A DNA stretch of 15,188 nt. Source: Myxococcales bacterium (GTDB lineage: Bacteria; Myxococcota_C; UBA6777). The notes beneath the pieces were generated by a model. The model was not told the DNA's origin. It saw only the letters and a program-made list of their open reading frames with translations, and did no database searches. Where the stretch lies: NCBI GenBank assembly GCA_027005175.1, contig JALTMC010000491.1, forward strand, positions 1-15,188, read 5' to 3'. Made by a program: the position numbers and the translations under genes. The stretch's first letter is position 1; every line of letters starts with the position of its first letter. Shown piece by piece: positions 6,000 through 14,760 of the stretch.

Positions 6000-8048
6000 T
6001 TACCGGATAGTCGTTTCCAGGGTGATAGCGTCTGTTGGGTTGATTACAAAGAGGCGTCCACCGGCCGAGTCAAGGACCCACAGCTTGGTGGAGGGGATAC
6101 ATTTACCACGGGTACAGACTTCTTGTGGGTTGCATTGTTTGTTGGGATCTTTTGTGCCTTCAACGCAAGAGTTGTTGGTACAGGCAGGGTGTGTTTTGCA
6201 GTTCTCCAGGTTACACAATGGGCCACCGCAGAGCAGATGGTTGTCTTGGGGGAGGGTGAGTGTGGGTAGGCCACCCATTTTGAGTCGTTTGATGGTCACA
6301 CCCGATGTGGTCTTAAACTGGATGAGTGTGTCGCGTTTGGTGGGTTTTGTGTTGCTGTCGAGTTGTAGTTGAAAGTAATCGCTGAGGAAGGGGACATTTT
6401 CCTGAATGCGTTGTTTGAGCCGACCTGTTACGCTGCCAACCACTATGTAGTCTTTGGAGCTTCGGATACTGTAAGACCATTGGGTCTGATTGTTGAGGGG
6501 GAGCTTGGAGAGTTTGGCAGGGTCAATCGCAATAATATAGCTGCTTACTTTTTTGATCGCGACTTCACACGTTGGAAGGACAGGAGTGCTGTCAGGGATG
6601 TTGCCAGCATCTGGGATAGAGACCGCTGTACCGCAGTTGTGAAAGATAAGTGTATCTTTGGCCTTCACACCTTCTTTTGCAAGGTCTTGTTGATTGACGT
6701 CGACAAATTCACCGGCAGACAGGTTCGAAAAACGTCCTGAACGTTGGGGCACAATGACACCTTGGTAGGTAAGGCTCCACAGCTCTGTGCGAGTTTTGCC
6801 GTGAACGAGGGTAATGCCTGCCTCATTGTTGGTGTTGGTGACAAGTCGAGGGATATGATTGCGAATGGGCTGTCTGGGGTCACCCAGCGAGCTGCCCAGG
6901 ATGGATACTTTGATACTGGAGACGCTAGGACCTGCTTCGTCTGTGTCCAAGATCCTGTGGGCGGGGAAGGTTTGCTTCTTGTCCAGTGTTGTATATTCAT
7001 CGGGGTCAATGAGGTATCCATATCCGTCGGAGGCATTGGCCCAGGCGAAGCTCTTTGTGATGGAGCGGTTGTTTCCATCACTTCCACGTACTGTGATTTT
7101 GATGGCTGGAAGGAATGTCACACCCAAAAAGGAGGCATTTTGAATGCGGATATTTTTTCTTCCTTTAAAGCGTTGGTCTCCTTGGGATACAACCTTGTTG
7201 CTTTTGAGGTCAAAGATCCGAATGCCATTGTTGGCTGCGTCGATCAAGTACAGCCATTTGTTGTCGAGAGAAACGGAGCCTGTGAGTGTTTTTGCTTTCA
7301 CAGAGAGTTGTCGAACAGAGAGAGTTTCAGGTTCGATGACATGAACAAAAGGCTGGCTGTCATCCGAGACATAGATATTCTTTTTCTCTGGGCCAAACCA
7401 CATATCGGTGGGGCGGCCAGAGAGACGGATACGACTTAACTCTTTGCCAAAGTTGGACGGGTCAGCCTCGTTTAAATTGACCACTGCTACAGCTTTTTCT
7501 CCAGCGAGGGCGACAAAGCCAAGAAGTTGGGATGGGCTTCGACGTTGGTGCAATAGCAGCTTTATCGGGCCAGACCAGCAACCGGGTTGTCGAGCACAGT
7601 TTCTCGGAATCATCAGCGTTTTGTTGTTGCTGGTAAGTGCTTTGTTGGTTGTTGTGTCATAGACCCACATATTCCCGTCAATGGCGTGCAGGGTGTAGAG
7701 TCGTTTTTGGTCTGGGCTTGCTGCGACATCGACAGGCCGACGACCTGTGCGTACATACAAGATGCCAGGCGCATCTTTGTCTTCGGAGTTCAGTACTAGG
7801 CTGCGTTGTGTGACATCAACGACCGCGAGTCGGTCGATATCTGCATTGGCCACATACATATGATAGCGAGGTTTCTTGCTATCGGGGACTTTGATCGTCG
7901 CGACAGCCATCGGATGTTTGAAGTGCTGCAAAAAGGGTAGAGTTGTACTGGTACAAGATGCGTACAGTACACAAAGAGCTGCCAGAGAAAACAGTGGCAT
8001 AACGCGAAGGAGTAAGCCCAATTTTTGTCCAAATCGTTGTTGTTGCAT
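6000..8048 (-). CDS. Beta-propeller lipoprotein with a C-terminal Cys cluster
   Basis: A 682-aa predicted envelope protein of unknown function. The N terminus has a basic stretch, a hydrophobic segment (about 11-30) and LYASC, making Cys32 a possible lipidation site, although Tyr at -3 is atypical. Propeller-like blades follow with the pattern 'hydrophobic-Y-V/L...I-x-V-x-D': HMYVANADIDRLAVVDV, KRLYTLHAIDGNMWVYD, KNIYVSDDSQPFVHVIEPET and KWLYLIDAANNGIRIFDL. A Cys-rich segment at about 607-650 (CGGPLC...CTRGKCIP) interrupts the fold. A last strand pair, KLWVLDSAGGRLFVINP, may close the propeller. The start ATG is seven bases after the upstream stop, and TAAGG overlapping that stop is the ribosome site, so translation is probably coupled to the upstream propeller gene. 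YVTN-type propellers often bind proteins or carbohydrates; no catalytic residues can be named. Confidence 0.85.
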   Translation of the reverse strand: MQQQRFGQKLGLLLRVMPLFSLAALCVLYASCTSTTLPFLQHFKHPMAVATIKVPDSKKPRYHMYVANADIDRLAVVDVTQRSLVLNSEDKDAPGILYVRTGRRPVDVAASPDQKRLYTLHAIDGNMWVYDTTTNKALTSNNKTLMIPRNCARQPGCWSGPIKLLLHQRRSPSQLLGFVALAGEKAVAVVNLNEADPSNFGKELSRIRLSGRPTDMWFGPEKKNIYVSDDSQPFVHVIEPETLSVRQLSVKAKTLTGSVSLDNKWLYLIDAANNGIRIFDLKSNKVVSQGDQRFKGRKNIRIQNASFLGVTFLPAIKITVRGSDGNNRSITKSFAWANASDGYGYLIDPDEYTTLDKKQTFPAHRILDTDEAGPSVSSIKVSILGSSLGDPRQPIRNHIPRLVTNTNNEAGITLVHGKTRTELWSLTYQGVIVPQRSGRFSNLSAGEFVDVNQQDLAKEGVKAKDTLIFHNCGTAVSIPDAGNIPDSTPVLPTCEVAIKKVSSYIIAIDPAKLSKLPLNNQTQWSYSIRSSKDYIVVGSVTGRLKQRIQENVPFLSDYFQLQLDSNTKPTKRDTLIQFKTTSGVTIKRLKMGGLPTLTLPQDNHLLCGGPLCNLENCKTHPACTNNSCVEGTKDPNKQCNPQEVCTRGKCIPSTKLWVLDSAGGRLFVINPTDAITLETTIR

Positions 8049-8055
8049 AATAACC

Positions 8056-9792
8056 TTAGGGTAGAGGTAGGCGGGTGTTGATACCGATTACTTGCCCAAT
8101 CACTTGGTGGTTTTTCAGATCGATAATGCTGATAGAGGTGTCCAGGAAGTTGGCAACATAAGCCCGTCGTCGCTTGATGCTGCTCCCTGCGGTTGGCTCG
8201 TACAGAGCGATAAAAGCCGGTTGCTCACCAACTTTGATCTGGTGAATGATTTGCAGAGTTTCGGTGTTGATCACATCCACACGTCCATCGCGGGAGCACA
8301 CCACATAGAGCAAATCAGGAGAGGGAGCAGGTCGAGGATGATAGAGCAAGTGTGCGGGGCCATTGCCCACCGGAACAAAGCGTTGCAGAGTTGCTGTGAT
8401 GGCACCACTTGCGTTCGTACTGAGACGATAGACAAGGACGGCAGAGGTTGGTCGCCTTGAGGCCACAAACAGTCGGACTGTGTTGTTCTTTTTGTCATAG
8501 CCCACAGCCACACCGCGAAGGTCTGCTGCTGTACTCGTCGTTCCACTCGTATTCGTAAAGGGGATACGGGATAAGGTGTTGTTTGCAGGAGGAAGTTGAG
8601 ACGGCAGCACATAGATGTTGCCATCTTGGTTGCTGGTCAAGAAGATATTGCCGGAAGTTCCAAGGAGATTGTTGTTGGGTAAGATCGCCATGGCTGTAAT
8701 TCCCTTGGGGATCGAGGGTATACTTCTCACCGGTAAGGCTTGTTGGCATCTTCCTGAAGTACAAATCTCACCTGTACCAGTACAGTCTGTGCTTGATTTG
8801 CAGGTCTTCTTTTCTTTGTCGAGTAGGGGGAGTGGATATTCAGACAGCCCACCATTTTCAATGTGGGTGGCGAGCAATCGCTTGCCACGGCAAGTCTCGA
8901 AGGATTGACAGTCGCTGTTTTGAGTGCAAAACCTTTGGGTTGCGCTGAGGGGAGTACGACAACTCCCACTCACACACACTTCTCCCGAGGGACAGTCCAG
9001 TTGTCGCTTGCAACTGCATCGACCGGCCTTGCAGGTCTGTCCAGCTTTGCACGAGTTGGGGGAGGTGGAACATTGCGGGACGCAACGTGAATGATCACAT
9101 CGTCCTCCAACGCTGTTGCAGTCGCTATCTCTCGAGCATCTTCTTTGGGCCTGACATGAGGAGAGCAAAGCTATGCTGTAAGGATAGGGGTTGTTGCCTA
9201 AAAAGATCTTTGATGTATCACCACATTTGGGAGGGGGCTCCTTCTCAAACTTATCTTCTTCGCCCACACCACCTGTTTGTTCTTTCTTGACTTCAACTTG
9301 ATCGCAGTTGAGGTGCCCTTTGCCTGTTTTGTTGGCGTCAATGCTCAGGGTTAAAATTGCGGATAAATCAATCGGAGAGTCTGTTTTTCGATCTTGCCTG
9401 ACAGCAACATAGGCCTTCGTCCCGGCTCGGTTGAGTATGATCTGACCTGCAAAGGAGCCGATGGACACGGTGGAGCCTTTGAGTTGCTCAAGTGTTTTGA
9501 GTTCCGTCTTAATACCAGCTCGATCCACAACCACTGTCTTCGTTTCTTCTGTGCTAAACACCATAACAGTGCCACCTGTGTATGCCAGGTCGAAGTTGGA
9601 GTTCGTGACATAGAGAAATTTTCCAGATGGATGAACAGCCACACCAACGGGGTAGTGGATGTTGTTGGGATCAGGTGCTATTCCGGGGGCCTGGTTGTTG
9701 CAGCTTGTTGCAAACAGGACGCAGCAACCCGCAAACAGGACAGAGGCAAACCAGCGCCAACGTGACCATGTTTGCTTTGTGTTATCTTTCAT
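8056..9792 (-). CDS. Beta-propeller lipoprotein with an inserted Cys-rich DxDC region
   Basis: A 578-aa predicted lipoprotein. The signal sequence is basic and then hydrophobic (14-30), ending LFATSC, so Cys31 is the likely lipid anchor. YVTN-like blades come first (YPVGVAVHPSGKFLYVTNS, GTKAYVAVRQD). Residues about 212-349 are a Cys-rich insert with CSRDSDC, CKRQLDC, CTQNSDC and CKSSTDC modules. Blades resume (NIFLTSNQDGNIYVLP, DLLYVVCSRDGRVDVIN) to a final RRAYVANFLDTSISIIDL. The ATG is chosen because the signal peptide begins there; a TTG 60 bases upstream is in frame but adds T-rich sequence, and no strong ribosome site is visible for either. The 180 bases back to glyS show no clear terminator or well-spaced promoter, so the transcription start is unresolved. 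With the next gene it forms a paired unit of similar design, possibly an ancient duplication or a two-protein surface complex. Confidence 0.85.
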   Translation of the reverse strand: MKDNTKQTWSRWRWFASVLFAGCCVLFATSCNNQAPGIAPDPNNIHYPVGVAVHPSGKFLYVTNSNFDLAYTGGTVMVFSTEETKTVVVDRAGIKTELKTLEQLKGSTVSIGSFAGQIILNRAGTKAYVAVRQDRKTDSPIDLSAILTLSIDANKTGKGHLNCDQVEVKKEQTGGVGEEDKFEKEPPPKCGDTSKIFLGNNPYPYSIALLSSCQAQRRCSRDSDCNSVGGRCDHSRCVPQCSTSPNSCKAGQTCKAGRCSCKRQLDCPSGEVCVSGSCRTPLSATQRFCTQNSDCQSFETCRGKRLLATHIENGGLSEYPLPLLDKEKKTCKSSTDCTGTGEICTSGRCQQALPVRSIPSIPKGITAMAILPNNNLLGTSGNIFLTSNQDGNIYVLPSQLPPANNTLSRIPFTNTSGTTSTAADLRGVAVGYDKKNNTVRLFVASRRPTSAVLVYRLSTNASGAITATLQRFVPVGNGPAHLLYHPRPAPSPDLLYVVCSRDGRVDVINTETLQIIHQIKVGEQPAFIALYEPTAGSSIKRRRAYVANFLDTSISIIDLKNHQVIGQVIGINTRLPLP

Positions 9793-9971
9793 TTTCTGTG
9801 CATTCAACAATCGAAAAGTACCATCTAGTAAAAAAAGTGGAAAAACAATCAAATCAAGTGGGAAGCCAACCGAATGAACCCAAAGCTCAATCCCTTCCCT
9901 GGTAACAGCAGGTGATAGAGAGGGCTGCTATCATTGTAACCGGGGGGAAGGTCTTCAAGGCGTCAGATCTG

Positions 9972-12152
9972 CTACTTTTCAGCCTCTGTGGTGTCGATAC
10001 GGCTGAAGTCGAGGAATGCCAGGCGGGCAATGCCACGCATCAGCTGCAAACGATTGGTTCGGAGGGCGTCATCTTTGGCGTTGACTCTCACACCCTTCTT
10101 CTTCTCATCACCGAGCATATTGTCGATCGGTTCTCGAAGCTCCAGTAGCACTTGAAGGCCTGTCCGGAAGTCAGCATTGGCGAGAGCCTGCTCAACTTTC
10201 TTACGAACCGACTCATACGTTTGGAACAACGTGGTTTCAATCCCGTTTAACTCGGCTTCCACTTCAGCTTCAAGCAATGATGTATCAATGGCTGGAGCTT
10301 CTTCTTGGAATAGGAGGCTACCAAGTCCGGGATACGGTGCTGTGTCTCCCTTTTTGGCAGCGGCCTTGAGGATATTATTGACACGTTTGAAGCTATAAGC
10401 AAGCCCTGCCAGGAGTCCCGACTGGACTGCCTCTTGAAGAGCCTCCAGAAGTTGATTCAACTGTACGAGTGGATACCGCCCAATTAACGAGATGACACAA
10501 ACAGCGTCAACTTGATCCCGAGGCCAGCCATCATTTCGGAGGATCTGGACCAACCGAGTAAGAAGAAATTGCAACACATCCTGGGTGATGGCCTCTGTAT
10601 CTTCCAAGATCCCAGAGAGGGGCTTTGCCGCCGCATCCAACAAGTGAGATAGGCGACCAGAGAGCTCGTGTTCTTTGAGGATACGTAGAAGCCCAATGGC
10701 CTGACGGCGCAAGGCATATGGGTCTGCGCTTCCTGTGGGTTTTAGACCTGCGCCAAATCCACCGACCAGTGTGTCCAGACGCTCTGCGATAGCCAGCACT
10801 TTTCCCGCGTCTGTTTGTGGTAGGGGATCGTCTTGTCCTGCGGGAAGATAGTGCTCTTGAATGGCTTCTGCCACCTCCGCCTCTTCCTCTTGGTGGATGG
10901 CGTAATACTTGCCCATAATTCCCTGAAGTTCTGGAAATTCATAGACCATCTCGGAGGCGAGGTCAGCTTTGTATAAGGTCGCTGCGCGTTGGGCATTTGT
11001 TGTCGCATCGGGGAGTCCTAGTTCTTTAGCGACTGTCGCCACTTGTGAAGTGACTCGACGAACTTTGTCGCCATAGCTTCCGAGCTTTGATTGGTAAATC
11101 ACCCGGTCCAGCTTCTCCCCCATCGTGTCCAGCGTTTTTTTGTGGTCTTCTCGGTAGAAAAACTCGGCATCAGCGAGGCGTGCACGCAACACGCGCTGGA
11201 AGCCGCTGCGAACTTTGGCTTCGTCGGTGGAGGGCAGGTTGGCGACGGCCATAAAGTGGGGAACCAGCTCTCCCTCACGATCCACCAGAGCAAAGCACTT
11301 GAGGTGGTTCTTCATCGATGTGCGCAACAGCTCCTTGGGCAAGGAGAGATAGTGCTCTTCGTAATGTGCCACAAGCGGAACAGGGTATTCGGTGAGGTTC
11401 GCGTTGAGTGTGAACAAGGCATCATCTTTCCACAGCTCTGCGCCAACCTCCTGGGCCAGCTTGTTGCCCTGCTCGATGATGATCTTCTTGCGCTCTTCAG
11501 GGTCTATGAGAACATACTGCTTGCGGCACTGGGCCTCGTATTGGGCGAAACTCTCAACTTCAAAGTTGTCGGGGGCTAAAAAACGATGCCCTCGGCTTTG
11601 CGTGCCGCTGTTGATGGAGGCAAACGCAAACGTTAAGGGTTGGTCGCCCAGGCGGGCACAAAGCCAGTGCACAGGTCGAGCAAATGCCTGGGACTCCGCA
11701 CCCCATCGCATCACTTTGGGGAAGGATAGTTGGCGTAGTGTCTCGGGAATCACTTCATTTAAGAAGGCCACAGTGACTTTGCCTTTCTCAACTTGGTGAG
11801 CCACAAGATACTCCCCTTTGGGCATCTCTTTGCGCTCGATCTGGTCGAGAGGTAATCCCACTTTTTCTGCAAATTTTTGTGCGGGGACACGAGGGGCACC
11901 GTCTTTGTCAAAGGCCACTCGTGTGGGGGGGCCAATCATCTCATTGGTGCGATCTTCACCCGATGTTGCGACGTCCTGGATCACGACGCCGAGCCTTCGT
12001 GGGGTGGAGAATGTCTTTGCATCGCCGCAGGAGATCAGGGCTTGCTCCAACCTCTTTTGCAGCAGTGTTGCCAGCTCGTTGCCAGCAGGTATGATATAGC
12101 CTGCTGGCATCTCTTCCACTCCGATTTCCAAGAACAGCTCTTGCCCCGCCAT
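9972..12152 (-). CDS. glyS: Glycyl-tRNA synthetase beta subunit
   Basis: The beta chain of the alpha2-beta2 glycyl-tRNA synthetase, which binds tRNA(Gly) and is needed with GlyQ to charge glycine in the cytoplasm. At 726 aa it is close to family length. It opens with the typical ELFLEIGVEEMPAGYI, followed by TFSTPRRLGV, SFPKVMRWG, FARPVHWLCARL, LPKELLRTSMKNHLKCFA, LRARLADAEFFYREDHKKTL and YKADLASEMVYEFPELQGIMG. The HD-like region has GSADPYALRRQAIGLLRIL, and a C-terminal anticodon-binding-like domain ends the protein. The start ATG overlaps the glyQ stop in TAATG, so the two chains are translationally coupled. No truncation or frameshift is visible. Confidence 0.98.
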   Translation of the reverse strand: MAGQELFLEIGVEEMPAGYIIPAGNELATLLQKRLEQALISCGDAKTFSTPRRLGVVIQDVATSGEDRTNEMIGPPTRVAFDKDGAPRVPAQKFAEKVGLPLDQIERKEMPKGEYLVAHQVEKGKVTVAFLNEVIPETLRQLSFPKVMRWGAESQAFARPVHWLCARLGDQPLTFAFASINSGTQSRGHRFLAPDNFEVESFAQYEAQCRKQYVLIDPEERKKIIIEQGNKLAQEVGAELWKDDALFTLNANLTEYPVPLVAHYEEHYLSLPKELLRTSMKNHLKCFALVDREGELVPHFMAVANLPSTDEAKVRSGFQRVLRARLADAEFFYREDHKKTLDTMGEKLDRVIYQSKLGSYGDKVRRVTSQVATVAKELGLPDATTNAQRAATLYKADLASEMVYEFPELQGIMGKYYAIHQEEEAEVAEAIQEHYLPAGQDDPLPQTDAGKVLAIAERLDTLVGGFGAGLKPTGSADPYALRRQAIGLLRILKEHELSGRLSHLLDAAAKPLSGILEDTEAITQDVLQFLLTRLVQILRNDGWPRDQVDAVCVISLIGRYPLVQLNQLLEALQEAVQSGLLAGLAYSFKRVNNILKAAAKKGDTAPYPGLGSLLFQEEAPAIDTSLLEAEVEAELNGIETTLFQTYESVRKKVEQALANADFRTGLQVLLELREPIDNMLGDEKKKGVRVNAKDDALRTNRLQLMRGIARLAFLDFSRIDTTEAEK

Positions 12153-13078
12153 TAGCTTGTCTCCTCTTCATCGAACTGAAGATGCTGTCGTGCTTCTCCT
12201 TTGACCAAAGGAAAACGCAAACGTTTGCGTTGTTCAAGATAAGCTTTCGCGCAGAAGCTTGCCAGGCGTCGGACCCGAGCGATATAACGTTGTCGCTCTG
12301 TGACAGAGATCGCTCCTCGGGCATCGATCAGGTTGAACAGGTGACTGGCCTTCATACAGTGATCATACGCTGGCATCACCAGGGGGGGATCATGCTTTTG
12401 GATGAGGGTCTCGCAAGCTTTTTCATTCATCTCAAACTGTGTGATGCTGTCTTCGACATCGCATGCTTCAAAGCTGTATCCCGACAACTCAACTTCTTCT
12501 TGGTGTCGGACATCGCCGTACGATACACCTTCGGCCCATTCGAGGTCGTATACATTGTCGCAGTTCTGTAAGTACATCGCGATGCGTTCGAGCCCGTAGG
12601 TGAGTTCACCTGAGACGATATCAACGTCGATTCCACCGCATTGTTGGAAGTATGTGAACTGTGAGATCTCCATCCCATCGGCCCAGACTTCCCATCCCAA
12701 CCCCCAAGCTCCGAGAGTGGGTGATTCCCAATCGTCTTCAACAAACCGAATATCGTGCTCCAGTGGATCGAGGTCCAACGCACGCAGAGAGTCAAGATAT
12801 AGGTCTTGGATAGAAAGGGGGGAGGGCTTGAGCAACACTTGAAATTGGAAGTACTTGCCAAGTCGATTGGGGTTCTCTCCGTACCGTCCGTCTGTTGGGC
12901 GCCGGGAAGGCTCCACATAGGCTGCTCGCCAGGGCTCAGGCCCCAACGCACGCAAAAAGGACGACGGGTTAAAGGTTCCTGCTCCCTTTTCTAGATCATA
13001 GGGTTGGTCAATGAGGCAACCTTGGTTGGCCCAGAAATTCTGCAGACGCAGAATTAACTCTTGAAAATTCAGCGCCAT
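12152..13078 (-). CDS. glyQ: Glycyl-tRNA synthetase alpha subunit
   Basis: The catalytic class II alpha chain of the heterotetrameric glycyl-tRNA synthetase; it forms glycyl-adenylate and carries the aminoacylation site. The 308 aa match the family throughout: [99 protein letters not shown] and [14 protein letters not shown]. The start ATG has GGAG eight bases upstream. It is the first gene of a two-gene unit with glyS, driven by the promoter at 13222-13250. The alpha/beta form is the one found in most Gram-negative bacteria, as opposed to the single-chain enzyme of eukaryotes, archaea and some bacteria. Confidence 0.98.
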   Translation of the reverse strand: MALNFQELILRLQNFWANQGCLIDQPYDLEKGAGTFNPSSFLRALGPEPWRAAYVEPSRRPTDGRYGENPNRLGKYFQFQVLLKPSPLSIQDLYLDSLRALDLDPLEHDIRFVEDDWESPTLGAWGLGWEVWADGMEISQFTYFQQCGGIDVDIVSGELTYGLERIAMYLQNCDNVYDLEWAEGVSYGDVRHQEEVELSGYSFEACDVEDSITQFEMNEKACETLIQKHDPPLVMPAYDHCMKASHLFNLIDARGAISVTERQRYIARVRRLASFCAKAYLEQRKRLRFPLVKGEARQHLQFDEEETS

Positions 13079-13215
13079 GGTTGAAACTCCACAGTCATCT
13101 CAGAGTCGATGTTTCGGCAATATATTCAGTGGTTCGATGAGGTTCTATCTCTCTTCAAAACAGGGACTTTTAGGGGGCATCCTTGCAAGATGAAACCTCG
13201 GTAAATCCCCAATGA
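13079..13215 (-). other. Leader region of the glyQS transcript
   Basis: About 137 bases between the predicted start of transcription and the glyQ ATG. A small hairpin can form on the minus strand, CATCTT-GCA-AGGATG (six pairs including one G-U). It may be enclosed by a longer pairing of GGGATTT with the later AAAAGTCCC around a one-base bulge. I do not recognise a T-box, a glycine riboswitch or a glycine-rich leader peptide. An 11-codon frame starting ATGCCCCCTAAA lies here, but its ribosome site abuts the ATG, so it is unlikely to be used. Confidence 0.3.
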
Positions 13216-13221
13216 GGGCGG

Positions 13222-13250
13222 AACATAACATCCTGTCTACACCCTGTCAA
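13222..13250 (-). promoter_or_regulatory. Sigma70-type promoter of glyQS
   Basis: On the minus strand a perfect TTGACA (13250-13245) is followed by a 17-base spacer and TATGTT (13227-13222), which matches the -10 consensus at four of six positions. The transcript would start near 13215 and carry a leader of about 137 bases before the glyQ ATG. Confidence 0.65.
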
Positions 13251-13276
13251 GCACTGGGCCTCGCCCAAAAAATACT

Positions 13277-13305
13277 TTGAATTCTTGAGACCCCTGCGCT
13301 ACATT
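13277..13305 (+). promoter_or_regulatory. Likely promoter of the membrane-anchored gene at 13405
   Basis: TTGAAT (13277-13282) and TACATT (13300-13305) each match the sigma70 consensus at four of six positions and are separated by exactly 17 bases. The element is divergent from the glyQS promoter; the two -35 hexamers are only 26 bases apart. Joint regulation of the two transcripts is possible. Confidence 0.45.
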
Positions 13306-13404
13306 CAGAGTGCTCTACGGGTTTTTCTTTGGTGACTCGAATCTCTTCTTGTACCTTCTTTGCAAAAGACGTTTCTTCTCCTAGAACAAGGAATGTTGTC
13401 TGTC

Positions 13405-14700
13405 ATGGTTCACTGGGTGTTACGTTGGGCTTTGTTACTTGGGCTTATCACTGTACTCCTCTCCCTTTTTCTACGTTTCTTCTCCTTCTTGAAGCAGTTG
13501 TTGCGCCTGAAATCTGGACAGAGTCGTCCTTTTGCTGTCCACCTTACCTCTGCCTACGACAAGCTTCGTCACAGTAAGAACCCACAAAAGCACAAAGAGA
13601 AGAAAGATTGGGAGGTTTTTGCATCCAAAGGTTCCAGTGTGAATAAGCTGCTTCGGCGACCTGAAGAAGTCGTTGAGCTTCTTCAGAAACAAGGTATTTC
13701 CTTGTCTCTGTTGTTGGCCGCAAGGGCGGCGGAGCGCGGTTTGTTTCCTTTTTATTCCTTGTGTGGCGCGATCTTTATCGACGCCATCCCGCAGCGTTTG
13801 TACCATCTGAACCAACAATACCAGGCGGTTCTTCTCTCACATATTATTAATATCCCTGACTCTCCCGTGTTTACACATGTTTTGGCTGTGTATAAGGATG
13901 ATGAGGAGCCTATCTTAGCCATCACTGCCGAAATCAATCAAGAGCAGGATGAGCTGGTTCAAATGCGCGAGGCGATGGATGCTGAGGGTTCGATGGTGGA
14001 GTCCTCCTGGGGGGAACAACTCTGGCGTGATGAAGGGTTTTCCCACTTCCTTTGCATGTTCTTTCAAGAGAGACATTCTCGCTTTGGAAGCTCCGATCGC
14101 TGGTCTCATCTGGAGATCTTTGAGACACGTGCACTGCGTATGGCGCTGGAGACTCTCGGGATTGAAACAACACCGCTGATGATGGATGACGGATCCTCCA
14201 CAAAGTTTGTTGAGATGGCTTCTTTCAGCAACGAACTCAAAAAAGATCTCACCTATTGCTTGGAGCTTCATGGCATGTTTATGATGGTGCGTATGGCTCT
14301 TCAGGATGAGCTGACCGAAGAGGACGTCGAGCATGCTTCTCTGCATCGCTTTCGCATAGAGGTTTACTTAAAAGCCTTGGCATCTCAAACTTGTATCCCC
14401 CTCGATCTCAGTATGTTGATGTTGGCAGATCTGAAAGTGCTTTCTGAGCATATCACAGAACACCTTGAAGAAAATGAGTTGTCATACCTTGATGTGATTG
14501 GTCCTCTTTACCAGGAGGACACATTGTTTGCTCCTCTTGAGCAGCTTTCTTGGGAAGAGCGAACCCAACGTCAGAAACGTATCTTTGACAACCCTCAACT
14601 GCTCTCAACCATTCGCCAGGTGATGTCTGCGATTGAATCTTCTGCTGATATCCGTTTGGAAGAACAGAGCCAAAGCAGAATCCTCACCTTCGATGTGTAG
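13405..14700 (+). CDS. Unrecognised membrane-anchored protein
   Basis: I do not recognise this 431-aa protein. Residues 4-28 form one strong hydrophobic helix (VLRWALLLGLITVLLSLFL), followed by a very basic stretch (RFFSFLKQLLRLKSGQSR and later KNPQKHKEKK). By the positive-inside rule, the remaining ~370 residues should therefore lie in the cytoplasm. The soluble part looks helical and acidic, with segments such as LLRRPEEVVELLQKQGISLS, AITAEINQEQDELVQMREAM and LSEHITEHLEENELSYLD. There is no visible nucleotide-binding, protease or metal motif. The start is uncertain: AAGGA at 13388-13392 is 12 bases before the ATG at 13405 and directly abuts another in-frame ATG at 13393; a TTG at 13360 also stays in frame. 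It is divergent from glyQ and convergent with the cyclase gene, and appears to be transcribed alone. Confidence 0.8.
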   Translation: MVHWVLRWALLLGLITVLLSLFLRFFSFLKQLLRLKSGQSRPFAVHLTSAYDKLRHSKNPQKHKEKKDWEVFASKGSSVNKLLRRPEEVVELLQKQGISLSLLLAARAAERGLFPFYSLCGAIFIDAIPQRLYHLNQQYQAVLLSHIINIPDSPVFTHVLAVYKDDEEPILAITAEINQEQDELVQMREAMDAEGSMVESSWGEQLWRDEGFSHFLCMFFQERHSRFGSSDRWSHLEIFETRALRMALETLGIETTPLMMDDGSSTKFVEMASFSNELKKDLTYCLELHGMFMMVRMALQDELTEEDVEHASLHRFRIEVYLKALASQTCIPLDLSMLMLADLKVLSEHITEHLEENELSYLDVIGPLYQEDTLFAPLEQLSWEERTQRQKRIFDNPQLLSTIRQVMSAIESSADIRLEEQSQSRILTFDV

Positions 14701-14760
14701 AGATTGGCGATCTCCATCGTGTCACTCCATACGGGCTTGGATACTCGTTGGGGTGTGCTC

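Noticed and set aside
9793-9971. Promoter-like hexamers in the glyS-lipoprotein gap
   Set aside because: A TACAAT-like -10 and a TTGATT-like -35 can be found, but neither has a partner at normal spacing with a good match.
14701-14760. Possible terminator between the convergent genes
   Set aside because: Only a four-pair stem (AGAT/ATCT) is visible, with no T-run.
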